Assembly: GCF_024363255.1 (NCBI RefSeq)
Contig: NZ_AP026070.1
Location: 558,001 to 622,000, forward strand
Source: Shewanella sp. NFH-SH190041
GTDB taxonomy: Bacteria > Pseudomonadota > Gammaproteobacteria > Enterobacterales > Shewanellaceae
Length of the DNA: 64,000 nucleotides
Direction: 5' to 3'
This document shows positions 49,801-58,971 of this stretch, piece by piece. Each line of letters begins with the position of its first letter. The first letter of the stretch is position 1. The position numbers and the translations under genes are program-made. Below the pieces are notes generated by a model. It saw nothing but the letters and a program-made list of their open reading frames with translations, did no database searches and was not told where the DNA came from.

Positions 49801-50253
49801 TTATTTTGCGGTTTTACCGTCGAGATAACTTGATGCGGCTGTCAGCGCCAGTGCATACCCCTGCAGGCCTAAACCGCAAATGACGCCCACGGCAATATCA
49901 GAAAGGTAAGAATGTTGCCGAAATGGCTCCCGGGCGTGGACATTGGTGATATGCACTTCAATAAATGGAATAGCGACCCCCAGCAGGGCATCTCGCAGCG
50001 CCACACTGGTGTGGGTAAAAGCCGCCGGATTAATGATGATAAAATCGGCATCCGTTTGGTGGATGGCATCAAGCAATTCATGCTCGGCGTTGGATTGCAG
50101 ATGTGTCAGGGTTAACTGCTGCTGTATCGCTTGTTGAGTCAGCTGTTCCACTAACTCGGTTAGGCCACAGTGGCCATATTTTTCCGGCTCACGTCGTCCA
50201 AGTAGATTCAGGTTTGGACCATTGAGTAATAGGATTTTGTGCGGCGTCGCCAT
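49801..50253 (-). CDS. aroQ: 3-dehydroquinate dehydratase, type II
   Basis: A 150-residue enzyme of the shikimate pathway. [22 protein letters not shown] carries the catalytic Tyr and Arg; [31 protein letters not shown] and [21 protein letters not shown] give the remaining active-site His and loops. Length is typical. In many gammaproteobacteria aroQ heads an accB-accC operon; here accBC are absent and a repeat element sits directly upstream. Confidence 0.96.
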   Translation of the reverse strand: MATPHKILLLNGPNLNLLGRREPEKYGHCGLTELVEQLTQQAIQQQLTLTHLQSNAEHELLDAIHQTDADFIIINPAAFTHTSVALRDALLGVAIPFIEVHITNVHAREPFRQHSYLSDIAVGVICGLGLQGYALALTAASSYLDGKTAK

Positions 50254-50312
50254 CGGCTTGCTCCATCAGCTATCGATACTGCTGCCCAGTATAAAACGCC
50301 GTGGTAATAATC

Positions 50313-50582
50313 CTAGGGTTTGTTGACCTTTCAAGTTTGTTTTTGCAGCGATTTGCGACTGCTTGATACCAGGTAAAGGCTTTGATAGGTCGTTGCGCTA
50401 CCTGATAAGCCGATAACGCAGTAGAAAGGTGCCTTAAACGCTGCCCGAAGGGGGTGGCTAAAAGCGTATTGCGCTTTGTTAAGCCGCTCTTACTGAGTAT
50501 GACTGGGCGACAAACCATTAGTTGCTATTAACCCGCTTTTATCTCGAACAAAATTTAACCATGGAAAGTTAACAACCCTTGG
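50313..50582 (-). repeat. MITE-like interspersed repeat, copy 4 (inverted, decayed)
   Basis: About 270 bp. The left end CTAGGGTTTGTTGACC is good; the right end (AACAACCCTTGG) has lost the outer CTAG. The outer stem is partly kept (AAAAGCG/CGCTTTT), the inner stem is not. The shared short frame is still open (HLSTALSAYQVAQRPIKAF in translation). It ends 14 bp from the arfB stop codon. Confidence 0.82.
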
Positions 50583-50596
50583 TGTTTGCAGTTGAC

Positions 50597-51013
50597 CTAG
50601 TCAAAGCGCTTTTGTTGCCGCAGGGCTTTGACCTGACCGCGCTGTTTTTTCGTGTCGATACGACGGCGTTGGCTGGCACGGGTCGCTTTGGTGGGCAGGC
50701 GTTTTTTCTCCACCACGGTAACACTTGCCACCAATTGAATGAACTGCTGCAGGGCGGTTTCCCGGTTTGCTTCTTGGCTACGGGATTGTTGGCATTTGAT
50801 AATGATTTTGCCGCTGGCACTAATGCGATGGTCACTGCGCGCGAGCAGTTTTTCACGGTAAAATTCTGGCAGAGACGATTGATGAATATCAAAAATCAGC
50901 TGGGCTGCCGTGGATACCTTGTTAACATGCTGGCCGCCGGCGCCACTGGCCCGGATAAATTGCCATTGAATTTCATTTTCCTGCACGACAACACGGTTTG
51001 AGATCTTGATCAT
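50597..51013 (-). CDS. arfB: Alternative ribosome-rescue factor ArfB (YaeJ)
   Basis: A 138-residue release-factor-like peptidyl-tRNA hydrolase that frees stalled ribosomes without a stop codon. The catalytic GGQ is in FIRASGAGGQHVNKVST; the basic tail (KATRASQRRRIDTKKQRGQVKALRQQKRFD) is the part that enters the empty mRNA channel. Length matches YaeJ (140). The gene runs into a repeat element 14 bp after its stop. Confidence 0.94.
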   Translation of the reverse strand: MIKISNRVVVQENEIQWQFIRASGAGGQHVNKVSTAAQLIFDIHQSSLPEFYREKLLARSDHRISASGKIIIKCQQSRSQEANRETALQQFIQLVASVTVVEKKRLPTKATRASQRRRIDTKKQRGQVKALRQQKRFD

Positions 51014-51110
51014 GGTTAGTGTTATTAGTTACGTCAGTTTGTGACTGCTGGTATAAGCCGGCAGCCAAGCATACCAGTTTCTGCATTCTTTTGTGTGGGG
51101 GAGCCACTTC

Positions 51111-51467
51111 ATGCTTTGCCAAATTCCAGATATCACTCCTGGAGTGATCAGCTTATTTGTCAGCGGCCGCATCTCGGCGCTGGATTACTCTGAATGTCTG
51201 CAGCCGCTGCTGCGCCGCTACCGGGATGAGTTTGGCCGGGTCAAAATTTATATAGAAGCGGATGTTTTGTTGGAGGGGTGGGAAACCATTTTGTTACCCG
51301 ATGCCGGTGAGGTTCAGTTGCCACAAGCTGATGCTTTGGTATTTGTGGGGGGGCCAGATTGGGTTGGCAATGCAGTGCAATTACTGGGGCCGTTTGTGCG
51401 TGGTGATATTGCTTGGTATCCATTAGAGCATAAAGCCCAGGCGCAGGAGTGGTTGGTGCGCCGTTAA
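51111..51467 (+). CDS. SpoIIAA-like (STAS-fold) protein
   Basis: A 118-residue soluble protein with the SpoIIAA-like pattern: GVISLFVSGRISALDYSECLQPLL, FGRVKIYIEADVLLEGWE and a C-terminal IAWYPLEHKAQAQEWLV. Family members have a STAS-like fold and unknown roles. The ATG at 51111 follows GGGGGAG at 7 nt; a GTG at 51093 is in frame. A hairpin GCCCTAC/GTAGGGC (51487-51509) lies downstream and may end transcription. Confidence 0.78.
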   Translation: MLCQIPDITPGVISLFVSGRISALDYSECLQPLLRRYRDEFGRVKIYIEADVLLEGWETILLPDAGEVQLPQADALVFVGGPDWVGNAVQLLGPFVRGDIAWYPLEHKAQAQEWLVRR

Positions 51468-51668
51468 GACAAACAGCTTACTAAGCGCCCTACTATTGGG
51501 TTGTAGGGCATATCTTCTTTACCATCTCGCTTTTTCTTCACCTTGTTTATGCTGATTTATTCCCGTTTACTTTCGCTATGTTATGTAAAAATTCTTGCTG
51601 AAATCAGCGTGCCGTATAAAATGCATGTCACACAAATGTATTGATACCGATAGCGACAGGAAACGGAT

Positions 51669-52112
51669 TTGTTCTTCAGATTGCGCGATAATATGCACCG
51701 ACTGGCGCAGACCATGATTGCCGTGGTGCTGTTGCAGTTGTTACTCGCCAATTTGGGAACTCATCAACTGCATGCCACAGAGTTGTCTGCTGAGCATGAT
51801 ATGTCGGAGTCCTTGCATCGTCATTTACAGATTGATGTTCCGGCGCAGTGTGTGCAGTGCCGCGATGCGAATTGTCGCTGGCAAGGTGTGTCTGCGCTAG
51901 AGATGCCTTTGCCTACCGAGCACCACCATACAAGCGCAGATACCCAATCTGTTGAGTTGTGCCTAGATTGTCAGTGTCATGGCGGTCTGGTTAGCTTGCT
52001 GGCCTATCATGGTGTTTTGCCTGCCAGTCAGCCTGGCTTATCACCGGATTTTTTCCCGCTTAGCTATTTCCCGCCGTTACCTCAACCTGATTACCGCCCC
52101 CCGATTACCTGA
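51669..52112 (+). CDS. Small exported Cys/His-rich protein upstream of the metal RND pump
   Basis: A 147-residue protein with an N-terminal membrane/signal segment (LAQTMIAVVLLQLLLANLGTHQLHA) and a mature part with two CXXC-like clusters (CVQCRDANCRW and LCLDCQCHGG) and several His (EHHHTSADT). That composition suggests periplasmic metal binding. I do not recognise a named family, but small exported genes of this kind occur at the head of czc/cus-type operons. The TTG at 51669 has AGGAAACGG upstream; an ATG at 51693 is the alternative start. czcB-like gene follows after 309 bp. Confidence 0.6.
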   Translation: MFFRLRDNMHRLAQTMIAVVLLQLLLANLGTHQLHATELSAEHDMSESLHRHLQIDVPAQCVQCRDANCRWQGVSALEMPLPTEHHHTSADTQSVELCLDCQCHGGLVSLLAYHGVLPASQPGLSPDFFPLSYFPPLPQPDYRPPIT

Positions 52113-52421
52113 TTATTCAGGTGTTTTGATATTACTCATCTCTCCACCACTACAGTTCCCTGACTGTTGAGTTAAGCCCATTGACGACTTGAGCTGCTGG
52201 TCTTTTGTGAATGCGCTCAAGGCATTTAGCCTTTGCGATATCAGCAATAGAGGGCGATTTTGCTGTCACTGTCCAGTCACGCTCAATGTCGCTGTGACGC
52301 AGATGGAGCAGCTATTGTCCAAGCTGTGTGCTTTAGGTCTCTTAGTGCTGTGGAAGTGGAGTATTTTTCGCTGCGTTTAACGCAGGACGTTTCCTTATTG
52401 TGACTTGTGACAGGATGCATT
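52113..52421. other. Gap between small exported gene and RND adaptor gene
   Basis: About 309 bp. A 63-codon TTG-started frame at 52189-52380 is present but lacks a ribosome site and resembles nothing known. No remnant of an outer-membrane efflux protein was recognised. CTGCG-TTTAA-CGCAG near 52371-52385 could form a small hairpin. Confidence 0.4.
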
Positions 52422-53579
52422 ATGTCCGGTAATACTCTGTTTTTGCGCGCGGTCACAGCCGCGCTGTGTGTTCCTCTGTTTGTTTTTTCCTTTCCGGTAG
52501 CGGCCCATGGGCCAAGTGATGAGCAGTTAGCTTTGGCGGCACTAGGACCAGATCGGGAGCTGCATCTGAATGCTAAGCAGATGCAGTTAGCTGAGATTGA
52601 ATTAATGCCAGTGGCTGAGCAGGCATTTGATTTAGATGCGGTGGCGACGGCTACCTTGAAAGTTAATCGTGATAATACGGTGACGTTGGCACCGCAGTTG
52701 GATGTGCGGGTATTACGCCGTCATGTGGTTCCCGGACAACAGGTACAACAAGGGCAACCTTTGCTCACCTTAGGTGGCGCCGCCGTGGCTCAGGCGCAGG
52801 CTGATTACATCAATGCGGCCGCCGAGTGGCGGCGGGTACAGAAGATGAGTCCAGATGCGGTCAGTGAGCGGGAGCGGCTTCAACATCAGGTTGATGCCGA
52901 GCTGAAGCGGGCGATTTTACAGGCGCTGAAAATGACGCCGCAGCAGATTGCAACCTTGTCCCGTAGACCGGCGGATATTGGCCGTTATCAACTATTGGCG
53001 CCGATTGCGGGCCGGGTACAGCAGGATATTGCCCAGCGTGGTCAGGTGTTTTCGGCGGGCAGTGCACTCATGCAATTGACCGATGAATCCTCTTTATGGG
53101 TTGAAGCGCAGTTAACGCCCACTCAGGCTCGGATGTTGGCGATTGGCGCTTCGGCTCAGGTGCGGGTGGGGGAACAGTTGTTGCCCGCCACGATTATTGG
53201 TCGCTCACATGAATTGAGCGCGGTGACCCGTACTGAGCAGGTGTTGGCAAAAATGGCGAATCCGGGGCATAAACTTCACGCCGGTCAATTTGCTGAATTG
53301 TACCTGACAGGGAGTGGTGCGAAAGGGGTGGTGCTGCCGGATACGGCGCTGTCCCGCAGCAGTGACGGTCATTGGCAGGTGTTTATCGCACAGCAGAGGG
53401 ATAAGACGCCTGTTGCTGGCGAAAGTGGGTTTATTGCCCGGGAAGTGACTGTGTTGCAGCGCCAACGGGGTATGAATCTGGTCGCGGGGCTGCATGATGA
53501 TCAACAGGTGGTGATTTCCGGGGCTTTTTTCCTTGCATCCGAGCAGGCTAAAGCCGGCTTTGATATTCACAACCACTGA
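52422..53579 (+). CDS. RND efflux periplasmic adaptor (CzcB/CusB-like)
   Basis: A 385-residue membrane-fusion protein. Signal segment FLRAVTAALCVPLFVFSFPVAA, then a lipoyl-like half (VLRRHVVPGQQVQQGQPLLTL), a helical hairpin (~140-180), the second lipoyl half (YQLLAPIAGRVQQDIAQRG) and beta-barrel domain (LWVEAQLTPTQARMLAIG). It links the inner-membrane RND pump to an outer-membrane channel. The ATG at 52422 has AGGA upstream. The czcA-like gene follows after 11 bp. No N-terminal Met/His metal motif is obvious except HGPSDEQ. Confidence 0.88.
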   Translation: MSGNTLFLRAVTAALCVPLFVFSFPVAAHGPSDEQLALAALGPDRELHLNAKQMQLAEIELMPVAEQAFDLDAVATATLKVNRDNTVTLAPQLDVRVLRRHVVPGQQVQQGQPLLTLGGAAVAQAQADYINAAAEWRRVQKMSPDAVSERERLQHQVDAELKRAILQALKMTPQQIATLSRRPADIGRYQLLAPIAGRVQQDIAQRGQVFSAGSALMQLTDESSLWVEAQLTPTQARMLAIGASAQVRVGEQLLPATIIGRSHELSAVTRTEQVLAKMANPGHKLHAGQFAELYLTGSGAKGVVLPDTALSRSSDGHWQVFIAQQRDKTPVAGESGFIAREVTVLQRQRGMNLVAGLHDDQQVVISGAFFLASEQAKAGFDIHNH

Positions 53580-53590
53580 GGATATTAGCC

Positions 53591-56500
53591 ATGAATTTGT
53601 CTGATGTCATTCATGTGGCGGTGCGTCACCGCCTTATGGTCGTGCTGGCGTTGTTGGCGTCTTTGCTAGCGGGCACCGTGGTGCTGCCAAAGCTAAATCT
53701 GGATGCATTTCCTGATGTGACCAATGTGCAGGTGACAGTGAATACTGCAGCCGAAGGGCTGGCAGCGGAAGAGGTGGAAAAACTTATCAGTTATCCGGTC
53801 GAGTCGGCCATGTATGCCTTGCCGGATGTGACTGAAGTGCGCTCATTATCCCGAACCGGTCTGTCTATTGTGACCGTCGTCTTTGCCGAGGGAACCGATA
53901 TTTATTTTGCCCGCCAACAAGTGTTTGAGCAGTTGCAGGCGGCGCGGGAAATGATCCCGCCTGGGGTGGGGGTGCCGGAAATTGGCCCGAATACATCTGG
54001 GCTTGGACAGGTATATCAATATATTTTACGGGCTGAGCCACAAAGTGGCATTTCAGCTGCAGAGCTGCGCAGCCTGAATGATTATTTGGTCAAACTGATC
54101 TTAATGCCCGTCAGCGGTGTCACGGATGTTCTGTCATTCGGCGGCTATGTGCGTCAGTACCAGGTACAAGTCGATCCCAATTTATTACTCAGTTACGGCT
54201 TGAGTATGGCGGATGTGACCAGCGCGCTGGAGAGTAACAACCGCAATGCCGGTGGTTGGTTTATGGCCCAGGGGCAAGAGCAGCTGGTGGTAAGAGGGTA
54301 TGGCTTATTACCTGCGGGAGAAGCCGGGCTTGCGGCTATCGGCCAGATCCCGCTGACTCAGGCTGATGGTACCCCGGTCAGGGTGATGGATATTGCCAAG
54401 GTGACATTTGGCGCAGAAACCCGGGTTGGTGCAGTGACCATGAGTCGTAAATTGGCCGATGGCCAACCTCAGGTGCTGGGTGAAGTGGTGGCCGGTGTGG
54501 TGCTAAAACGCATGGGAGCCAACACCAAGGCCACCATTGATGACATTGTTAGTCGTGAAGCACTTATCCGCCAGGCGCTCCCTGACGGGGTGCATTTTGA
54601 GGTGTTTTACGATCAGTCTGATTTGGTTAAAACCGCTGTCACCACAGTTGTTGATGCGTTGCTACTGGCTTTTGGGTTTATTTTGGTCATTCTGGCGCTG
54701 TTTTTGGTCAACCTCCGGGCGACGTTATTGGTGCTTTTGTCGATCCCTGTCGCGATTTGTCTGGCGTTGATGGTGATGAGTTACTTCGGCATGTCAGCCA
54801 ATTTGATGTCGTTAGGCGGGTTGGCTGTGGCAATCGGTATGTTGGTGGATGGTTCTGTGGTGATGGTGGAGAATATTTTCCGTCATTTGTCCCGCGCAGG
54901 CTCAGCCTCAGTCAGTGAGCGGGTCCAAGCCGCCGCAAGGGAAGTGTGTCGACCGGTATTTTTTGCCACCGTGATTATTATGTTGGTATTTGCGCCTTTG
55001 TTTACGCTGCAAGGGGTGGAGGGCAAATTATTTCAGCCGATGGCCGTGAGCATTATATTGGCAATGTTGGCAGCCTTGCTGGTGGCTTTGTTGGTGGTTC
55101 CGGCTCTGGCTGTGTATCTGTTTAACTCTGCGGGAATAAAGAACAAAGAAGGTTTAAGCACTGATTGGCAATTACCGATGCGACAAAGTCCATTGTTACG
55201 TCCGCTGCAAGCGGGTTATCAGTGGTTGTTAACTCGGGTGATGGCGACTCCCGGCCGGATTTTATTGGCTGCGGTATTGCTGTTTGCGGTGACGTTAAGT
55301 TTGATCCCCAAATTGGGTACTGAATTTGTACCTGAACTGGAAGAGGGCACGATTAACCTGCGGGTGACCTTAGCGCCGACGGCTAGTTTGGAGACTGCGC
55401 TGGCGGTTGCACCAAAACTGGAAGCTATTTTGCTGCAGTTCCCTGAGGTGGAGTATGCCCTTAGCCGTATCGGTGCGGCTGAGCTTGGGGGGGATCCTGA
55501 GCCAGTATCCAATATTGAGATTTATATTGGTCTAAAGCCTCGCGAGCAGTGGCAATCGGCGACTGACCGTCAAACGTTGCAACATCTGATGCAGGACAGG
55601 TTGAGTGTTTTTCCCGGTCTGCTTTATACCTTTTCTCAGCCGATCGCGACCCGGGTTGATGAGTTACTTTCTGGGGTTAAGGCGCAGTTGGCAATCAAAC
55701 TGTTTGGCCCGGATTTGGCAGTGTTAGCAGAAAAAGGCCAGCAGTTAACCGAATTGGTGGCGGGGATTGACGGTACGACAGATGTTTCATTGGAGCAGGT
55801 GACCGGCGAGGCTCAACTGGTAGTGCGCCCTAAGCGGGATATGCTGGCCCGTTACGGCATCAGTGTGGATGATGTGATGAGCCTAGTTAGCCAAGGTATT
55901 GGCGGGATGGCCGCAGGACAAGTGATTGACGGCAATGCCAGATATGACATTCAGGTGCGACTGGCACAAACCTTTCGTCGCACTCCCGATGCCATTGCCA
56001 ACCTGCTACTGACAGGTGTCAGTGGCGCGACAGTACGACTGGCTGAAGTGGCCGATGTTGCTGTGGAGATGGCGCCGCCCAATATCCGCCGGGATGATGT
56101 GCAGCGGCGGGTGGTGGTGCAGGCGAACGTGAGTGGCCGAGATATGGGCTCTGTGGTCGCGGATATTTACCGTTTAGTACCGCAAGCTGAGTTGCCACCT
56201 GGCTACAGCGTGATTGTTGGGGGACAGTATGAGAATCAATTGCGGGCGCAGCAGCGCTTAATGCTGGTGGTGCCCGTGGCGATCGCGCTGATTGCTCTGC
56301 TGCTGTATTTTTCCTTCGGCAGTTTGGCACAGGTGGGGTTAATTATGGTCAATGTGCCTTTAGCCCTCATTGGCGGCGTGCTGGCGTTATATCTCAGTGG
56401 CACTTATCTGTCGGTGCCCGGTGCTATCGGCTTTATCACCCTGTTTGGTGTTGCTGTGCTTAATGGCGTGGTGCTAGTGGATGCGATTAACCGTCGCCGC

Positions 56501-56758
56501 TCTGGCGGTGAAGCACTGTTTGATGCGGTGTTTAATGGCGCTCTTGGTCGCCTCAGACCTGTGCTGATGACGGCGTTGACTTCGGCGCTAGGGCTGATTC
56601 CGATCCTGCTCTCCAATGGTATCGGCAGTGAAATCCAGCAGCCACTGGCCGTTGTCGTGATAGGCGGGTTACTCAGTGCAACTATTCTGACCTTGGTGGT
56701 ATTACCGGCGGGATATTATTGGTTGTATCGAGGTAAAGCCGTCATCGGGGAGCGTTAG
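53591..56758 (+). CDS. Heavy-metal efflux RND transporter (CzcA/CusA family)
   Basis: A 1055-residue inner-membrane proton-driven pump with twelve membrane helices and two periplasmic loops. The first residues (MNLSDVIHVAVRHRLMVVLALL) and NLDAFPDVTNVQVTVNTAAEG are heavy-metal RND hallmarks. The TM4 motif reads AIGMLVDGSVVMVEN: the second Asp and Glu are present, but the first Asp of CzcA (DFG...) is Ala as in CusA, while VDG rather than VDA is CzcA-like. The metal cannot be assigned from this. A strong terminator follows; no outer-membrane partner gene is adjacent. Confidence 0.9.
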   Translation: MNLSDVIHVAVRHRLMVVLALLASLLAGTVVLPKLNLDAFPDVTNVQVTVNTAAEGLAAEEVEKLISYPVESAMYALPDVTEVRSLSRTGLSIVTVVFAEGTDIYFARQQVFEQLQAAREMIPPGVGVPEIGPNTSGLGQVYQYILRAEPQSGISAAELRSLNDYLVKLILMPVSGVTDVLSFGGYVRQYQVQVDPNLLLSYGLSMADVTSALESNNRNAGGWFMAQGQEQLVVRGYGLLPAGEAGLAAIGQIPLTQADGTPVRVMDIAKVTFGAETRVGAVTMSRKLADGQPQVLGEVVAGVVLKRMGANTKATIDDIVSREALIRQALPDGVHFEVFYDQSDLVKTAVTTVVDALLLAFGFILVILALFLVNLRATLLVLLSIPVAICLALMVMSYFGMSANLMSLGGLAVAIGMLVDGSVVMVENIFRHLSRAGSASVSERVQAAAREVCRPVFFATVIIMLVFAPLFTLQGVEGKLFQPMAVSIILAMLAALLVALLVVPALAVYLFNSAGIKNKEGLSTDWQLPMRQSPLLRPLQAGYQWLLTRVMATPGRILLAAVLLFAVTLSLIPKLGTEFVPELEEGTINLRVTLAPTASLETALAVAPKLEAILLQFPEVEYALSRIGAAELGGDPEPVSNIEIYIGLKPREQWQSATDRQTLQHLMQDRLSVFPGLLYTFSQPIATRVDELLSGVKAQLAIKLFGPDLAVLAEKGQQLTELVAGIDGTTDVSLEQVTGEAQLVVRPKRDMLARYGISVDDVMSLVSQGIGGMAAGQVIDGNARYDIQVRLAQTFRRTPDAIANLLLTGVSGATVRLAEVADVAVEMAPPNIRRDDVQRRVVVQANVSGRDMGSVVADIYRLVPQAELPPGYSVIVGGQYENQLRAQQRLMLVVPVAIALIALLLYFSFGSLAQVGLIMVNVPLALIGGVLALYLSGTYLSVPGAIGFITLFGVAVLNGVVLVDAINRRRSGGEALFDAVFNGALGRLRPVLMTALTSALGLIPILLSNGIGSEIQQPLAVVVIGGLLSATILTLVVLPAGYYWLYRGKAVIGER

Positions 56759-56827
56759 CCACTAAAGTTGCGGCTTGGTAAGTTGGCAATGCCAAGATTT
56801 GAGGGCGCATAGCAGGGTGATTAACTG

Positions 56828-56859
56828 AAAAAGGCAGATGTTGCGACATCTGCCTTTTT
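56828..56859. terminator. Bidirectional terminator after the RND pump
   Basis: AAAAAGGCAGATGT, loop TGCG, ACATCTGCCTTTTT: a 14-bp perfect stem between the pump gene (plus) and the fusion-protein gene (minus). Confidence 0.88.
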
Positions 56860-56914
56860 ATTCTTGTGTGGGTGATATCGTTATTTGAATAAGAGGATCA
56901 CCTAAGGTCTCGGC

Positions 56915-57706
56915 TTATTCGAGGATCAGCAGTTCCTGATCTATGGTGACATGCTCACCGGATTTGACCTTAATCTCTTTGACTATGCCTGAGTGGGTCG
57001 CGATAACATCATTTTTTAGCCCTTTTACATCAATGGTGGCGATAATCTGTCCTGCGGTAATTTTACTGTTCAGTTCAATCACAGGATCGCCGGTTGTGGT
57101 GTAGATATGCTGAAACTCACCAAACAGTGGGCTGATGATTTTCACTTTAGGGGCATTGCTTTCTACGACAGGCGCCGGCTCAGGTTCTGGAGCCAGTGGT
57201 GCCGCTTCAACGACTGCCTGAGGGGCGGGTGCCGGTGTTGGTGCGACAGCTGGCGGTGGTGTCACTGGCATCACCGGGGCTTGAGGGGCTAAATCGGCGC
57301 TGTTGGTAATGCTACTTTCTAGCAGGCGCTTTTTATCAAATTCTGCGATAGCATGAATGACAGGGAATACATTGTCTAGATTGGCACTGTTGATATCATC
57401 AAAGGGAATATCCAAAGATTGCAGTAAAATACCTTTTTGGGTCAGATTATGTAGGGTCTGCAGAATATTGGCGGCACCATTACCTAAGCCATCAAGCCCT
57501 GCCACTACCAGCTTGTCTCCCTCTTCCATGCGGTTTTCAATCAGGTTTTTAAACTCAGGCCGGTTCATCGCTGGCACTTTAATATCAACACAGTCTGAAA
57601 AAATACGCTGTGGTTGCAGGTCCTGAACTTTGCTGAGTACATCAGCTTTCTTGCTGTCAAAGTCACTTTCAAATTGCGTCATTCTTATGTATGCAAATGT
57701 TCTCAT
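56915..57706 (-). CDS. Fusion of inactive resolvase-like domain and biotinyl/lipoyl-like domain
   Basis: A 263-residue protein in three parts. Residues 1-135 follow the serine-recombinase catalytic fold (AYIRMTQ, NRPEFKNLIENRMEEGDKLVV, GLDGLGNGAANILQTL, AIAEFDKKRLLES). The catalytic Ser of YxRxS is Thr, and both Arg of the LDRLGR motif are lost (LDGLGN), so strand cleavage is unlikely. Residues ~138-185 are a Pro/Ala/Glu linker like those of biotin carriers. Residues ~187-263 match a biotinyl/lipoyl hammerhead (ISPLFGEFQ, GVKxG-like and GIVKEIKVKSGEHVTID), but the AMKM-type lysine position reads VKGLKND, with Gly where the modified Lys should be. Both halves look repurposed; function unknown. 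Confidence 0.72.
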   Translation of the reverse strand: MRTFAYIRMTQFESDFDSKKADVLSKVQDLQPQRIFSDCVDIKVPAMNRPEFKNLIENRMEEGDKLVVAGLDGLGNGAANILQTLHNLTQKGILLQSLDIPFDDINSANLDNVFPVIHAIAEFDKKRLLESSITNSADLAPQAPVMPVTPPPAVAPTPAPAPQAVVEAAPLAPEPEPAPVVESNAPKVKIISPLFGEFQHIYTTTGDPVIELNSKITAGQIIATIDVKGLKNDVIATHSGIVKEIKVKSGEHVTIDQELLILE

Positions 57707-58068
57707 TGTTACTATCCCAGTATCTGTTAATTGTGTTTCCCATCACTAAGGTTTGCAGTGTACATAGCTTAAGATTTGAGTTCAGTGATGAAGATCCTGC
57801 GCTATTCCCATGGCTGATGTGTGACACCAAATGTTGCTTAACAGCGGTTTAACATGATCTTCAAGATAATCATACTTACGCGAGAAAATCAATGTGTTGC
57901 TTTCATAGTTGCCTTATAATCCCTACGCGCTTTTTCTGTTGCTGAATAAATTTTCCCGCCGGAGAAGAAGCTTGTGTTACAGAGAGATTCAACAAGATTG
58001 ATTTTGTTCGATTAATCACTGTTTTTGGCCACCTTTTTCACCGGCCGAAACTTTTTTTCGGAGATGAT
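57707..58068. other. Divergent intergenic region before the dedA pair, no gene seen
   Basis: 362 bp between the fusion-protein gene and the first DedA gene. It should hold both promoters. No operator, tRNA or small coding frame could be supported. Confidence 0.4.
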
Positions 58069-58728
58069 ATGCTGGACTCCATTTACACGGTTTTATCTGC
58101 CCTATGGCATCAGGATTTTAATGCCTTGTTGACCCCAGGCAGTGCAGTACTGATTTACTTATGTGTCGGTACGTTAATTTTTCTTGAAAGCGGTTTTATT
58201 CCTGCCGCGCCTTTTCCTTGTGACTCTGTCGTTGTGCTGTCTGGCACCTTGGCCGCCGTGGGAGTGATTGATCCCATAGCTATTTTATTGCTTATTCTAG
58301 TATGCGCAGCCATGGGGAGTTGGATGGCTTATTTGCAGGGGCGTTGGTTAAACCGTTTACCTGTCGTGCAGCGTTGGGTCAATGCCGTGCCATCGGAGAA
58401 ACTGCAAACCGTGGATAAGTTGCTGGGTCGCCATGGTTTAGTTGCATTATTTACCGCCAGATTTATTCCTGTAGTACGCTCTTTGCTGCCATTAATGATG
58501 GGCATGCGGGTGAAAGAAGCGCCTAAATTTCATTATTTCTCTTGGCTCAGTGCCATTTTATGGACGCTGCTATTGGTGGGGTTGGGCTATATTCTGCCAT
58601 CCCTGCCTGAGCCTATCAGTAAAACGGTGACCATGGGGTTGATGGCTGCGCCAGTTATCACCTTCTGTGTGGCACTGACCAGTTGGCTGGTGTTTAAACT
58701 CAGAAGTCGACTAAAACGCAGTATTTGA
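58069..58728 (+). CDS. DedA-family membrane protein, copy 1
   Basis: A 219-residue DedA/VTT-domain protein with about five membrane or re-entrant segments. Family motifs: LESGFIPAAPFPCDSVVVLSGTLA (acidic residue in the first re-entrant loop) and LLGRHGLVALFTARFIPVVRSLLPLMMGM, with the arginines essential in E. coli YqjA/YghB. DedA proteins act in membrane homeostasis and, in some cases, undecaprenyl-phosphate recycling. GGAG precedes the ATG. A near-identical gene follows. Confidence 0.88.
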   Translation: MLDSIYTVLSALWHQDFNALLTPGSAVLIYLCVGTLIFLESGFIPAAPFPCDSVVVLSGTLAAVGVIDPIAILLLILVCAAMGSWMAYLQGRWLNRLPVVQRWVNAVPSEKLQTVDKLLGRHGLVALFTARFIPVVRSLLPLMMGMRVKEAPKFHYFSWLSAILWTLLLVGLGYILPSLPEPISKTVTMGLMAAPVITFCVALTSWLVFKLRSRLKRSI

Positions 58729-58737
58729 TGATGTGTT

Positions 58738-58764
58738 AAGCCGGGTTTGTTACCCGGCTTTTTT
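58738..58764 (+). terminator. Terminator between the two dedA genes
   Basis: AAGCCGGGT, loop TTGTT, ACCCGGCTT then TTTT, 10 bp after the first stop codon. The two copies are therefore probably transcribed separately. Confidence 0.87.
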
Positions 58765-58971
58765 ATTCCAGTCATTCAGCCGTATAGGCAGCCTATCTCA
58801 GGTTTTACCGTGATTGGTTGGCGTTTTTTTCCACGCTCAAAAGCTAATCAGGCATGGGAATTTGCTGGTTTAGGTGTATCCTAACAGCCCCGCGTGAACC
58901 TCAGTATTTCCAAGGGACTGTGGTTATTCTGTAGTTTGCTCTTGTTATTTGTTGATTTGCTGGAGCTTTAG

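Noticed and set aside
52189..52380. 63-codon frame between the Cys/His-rich gene and the RND adaptor
   Set aside because: TTG start without a ribosome site and no recognisable features; not enough to call a gene.
56915..57706. Biotin carboxyl carrier protein (AccB-like) or active resolvase
   Set aside because: The lysine of the AMKM motif and the recombinase Ser and Arg residues are missing, and there is no carboxylase or transposon gene nearby.
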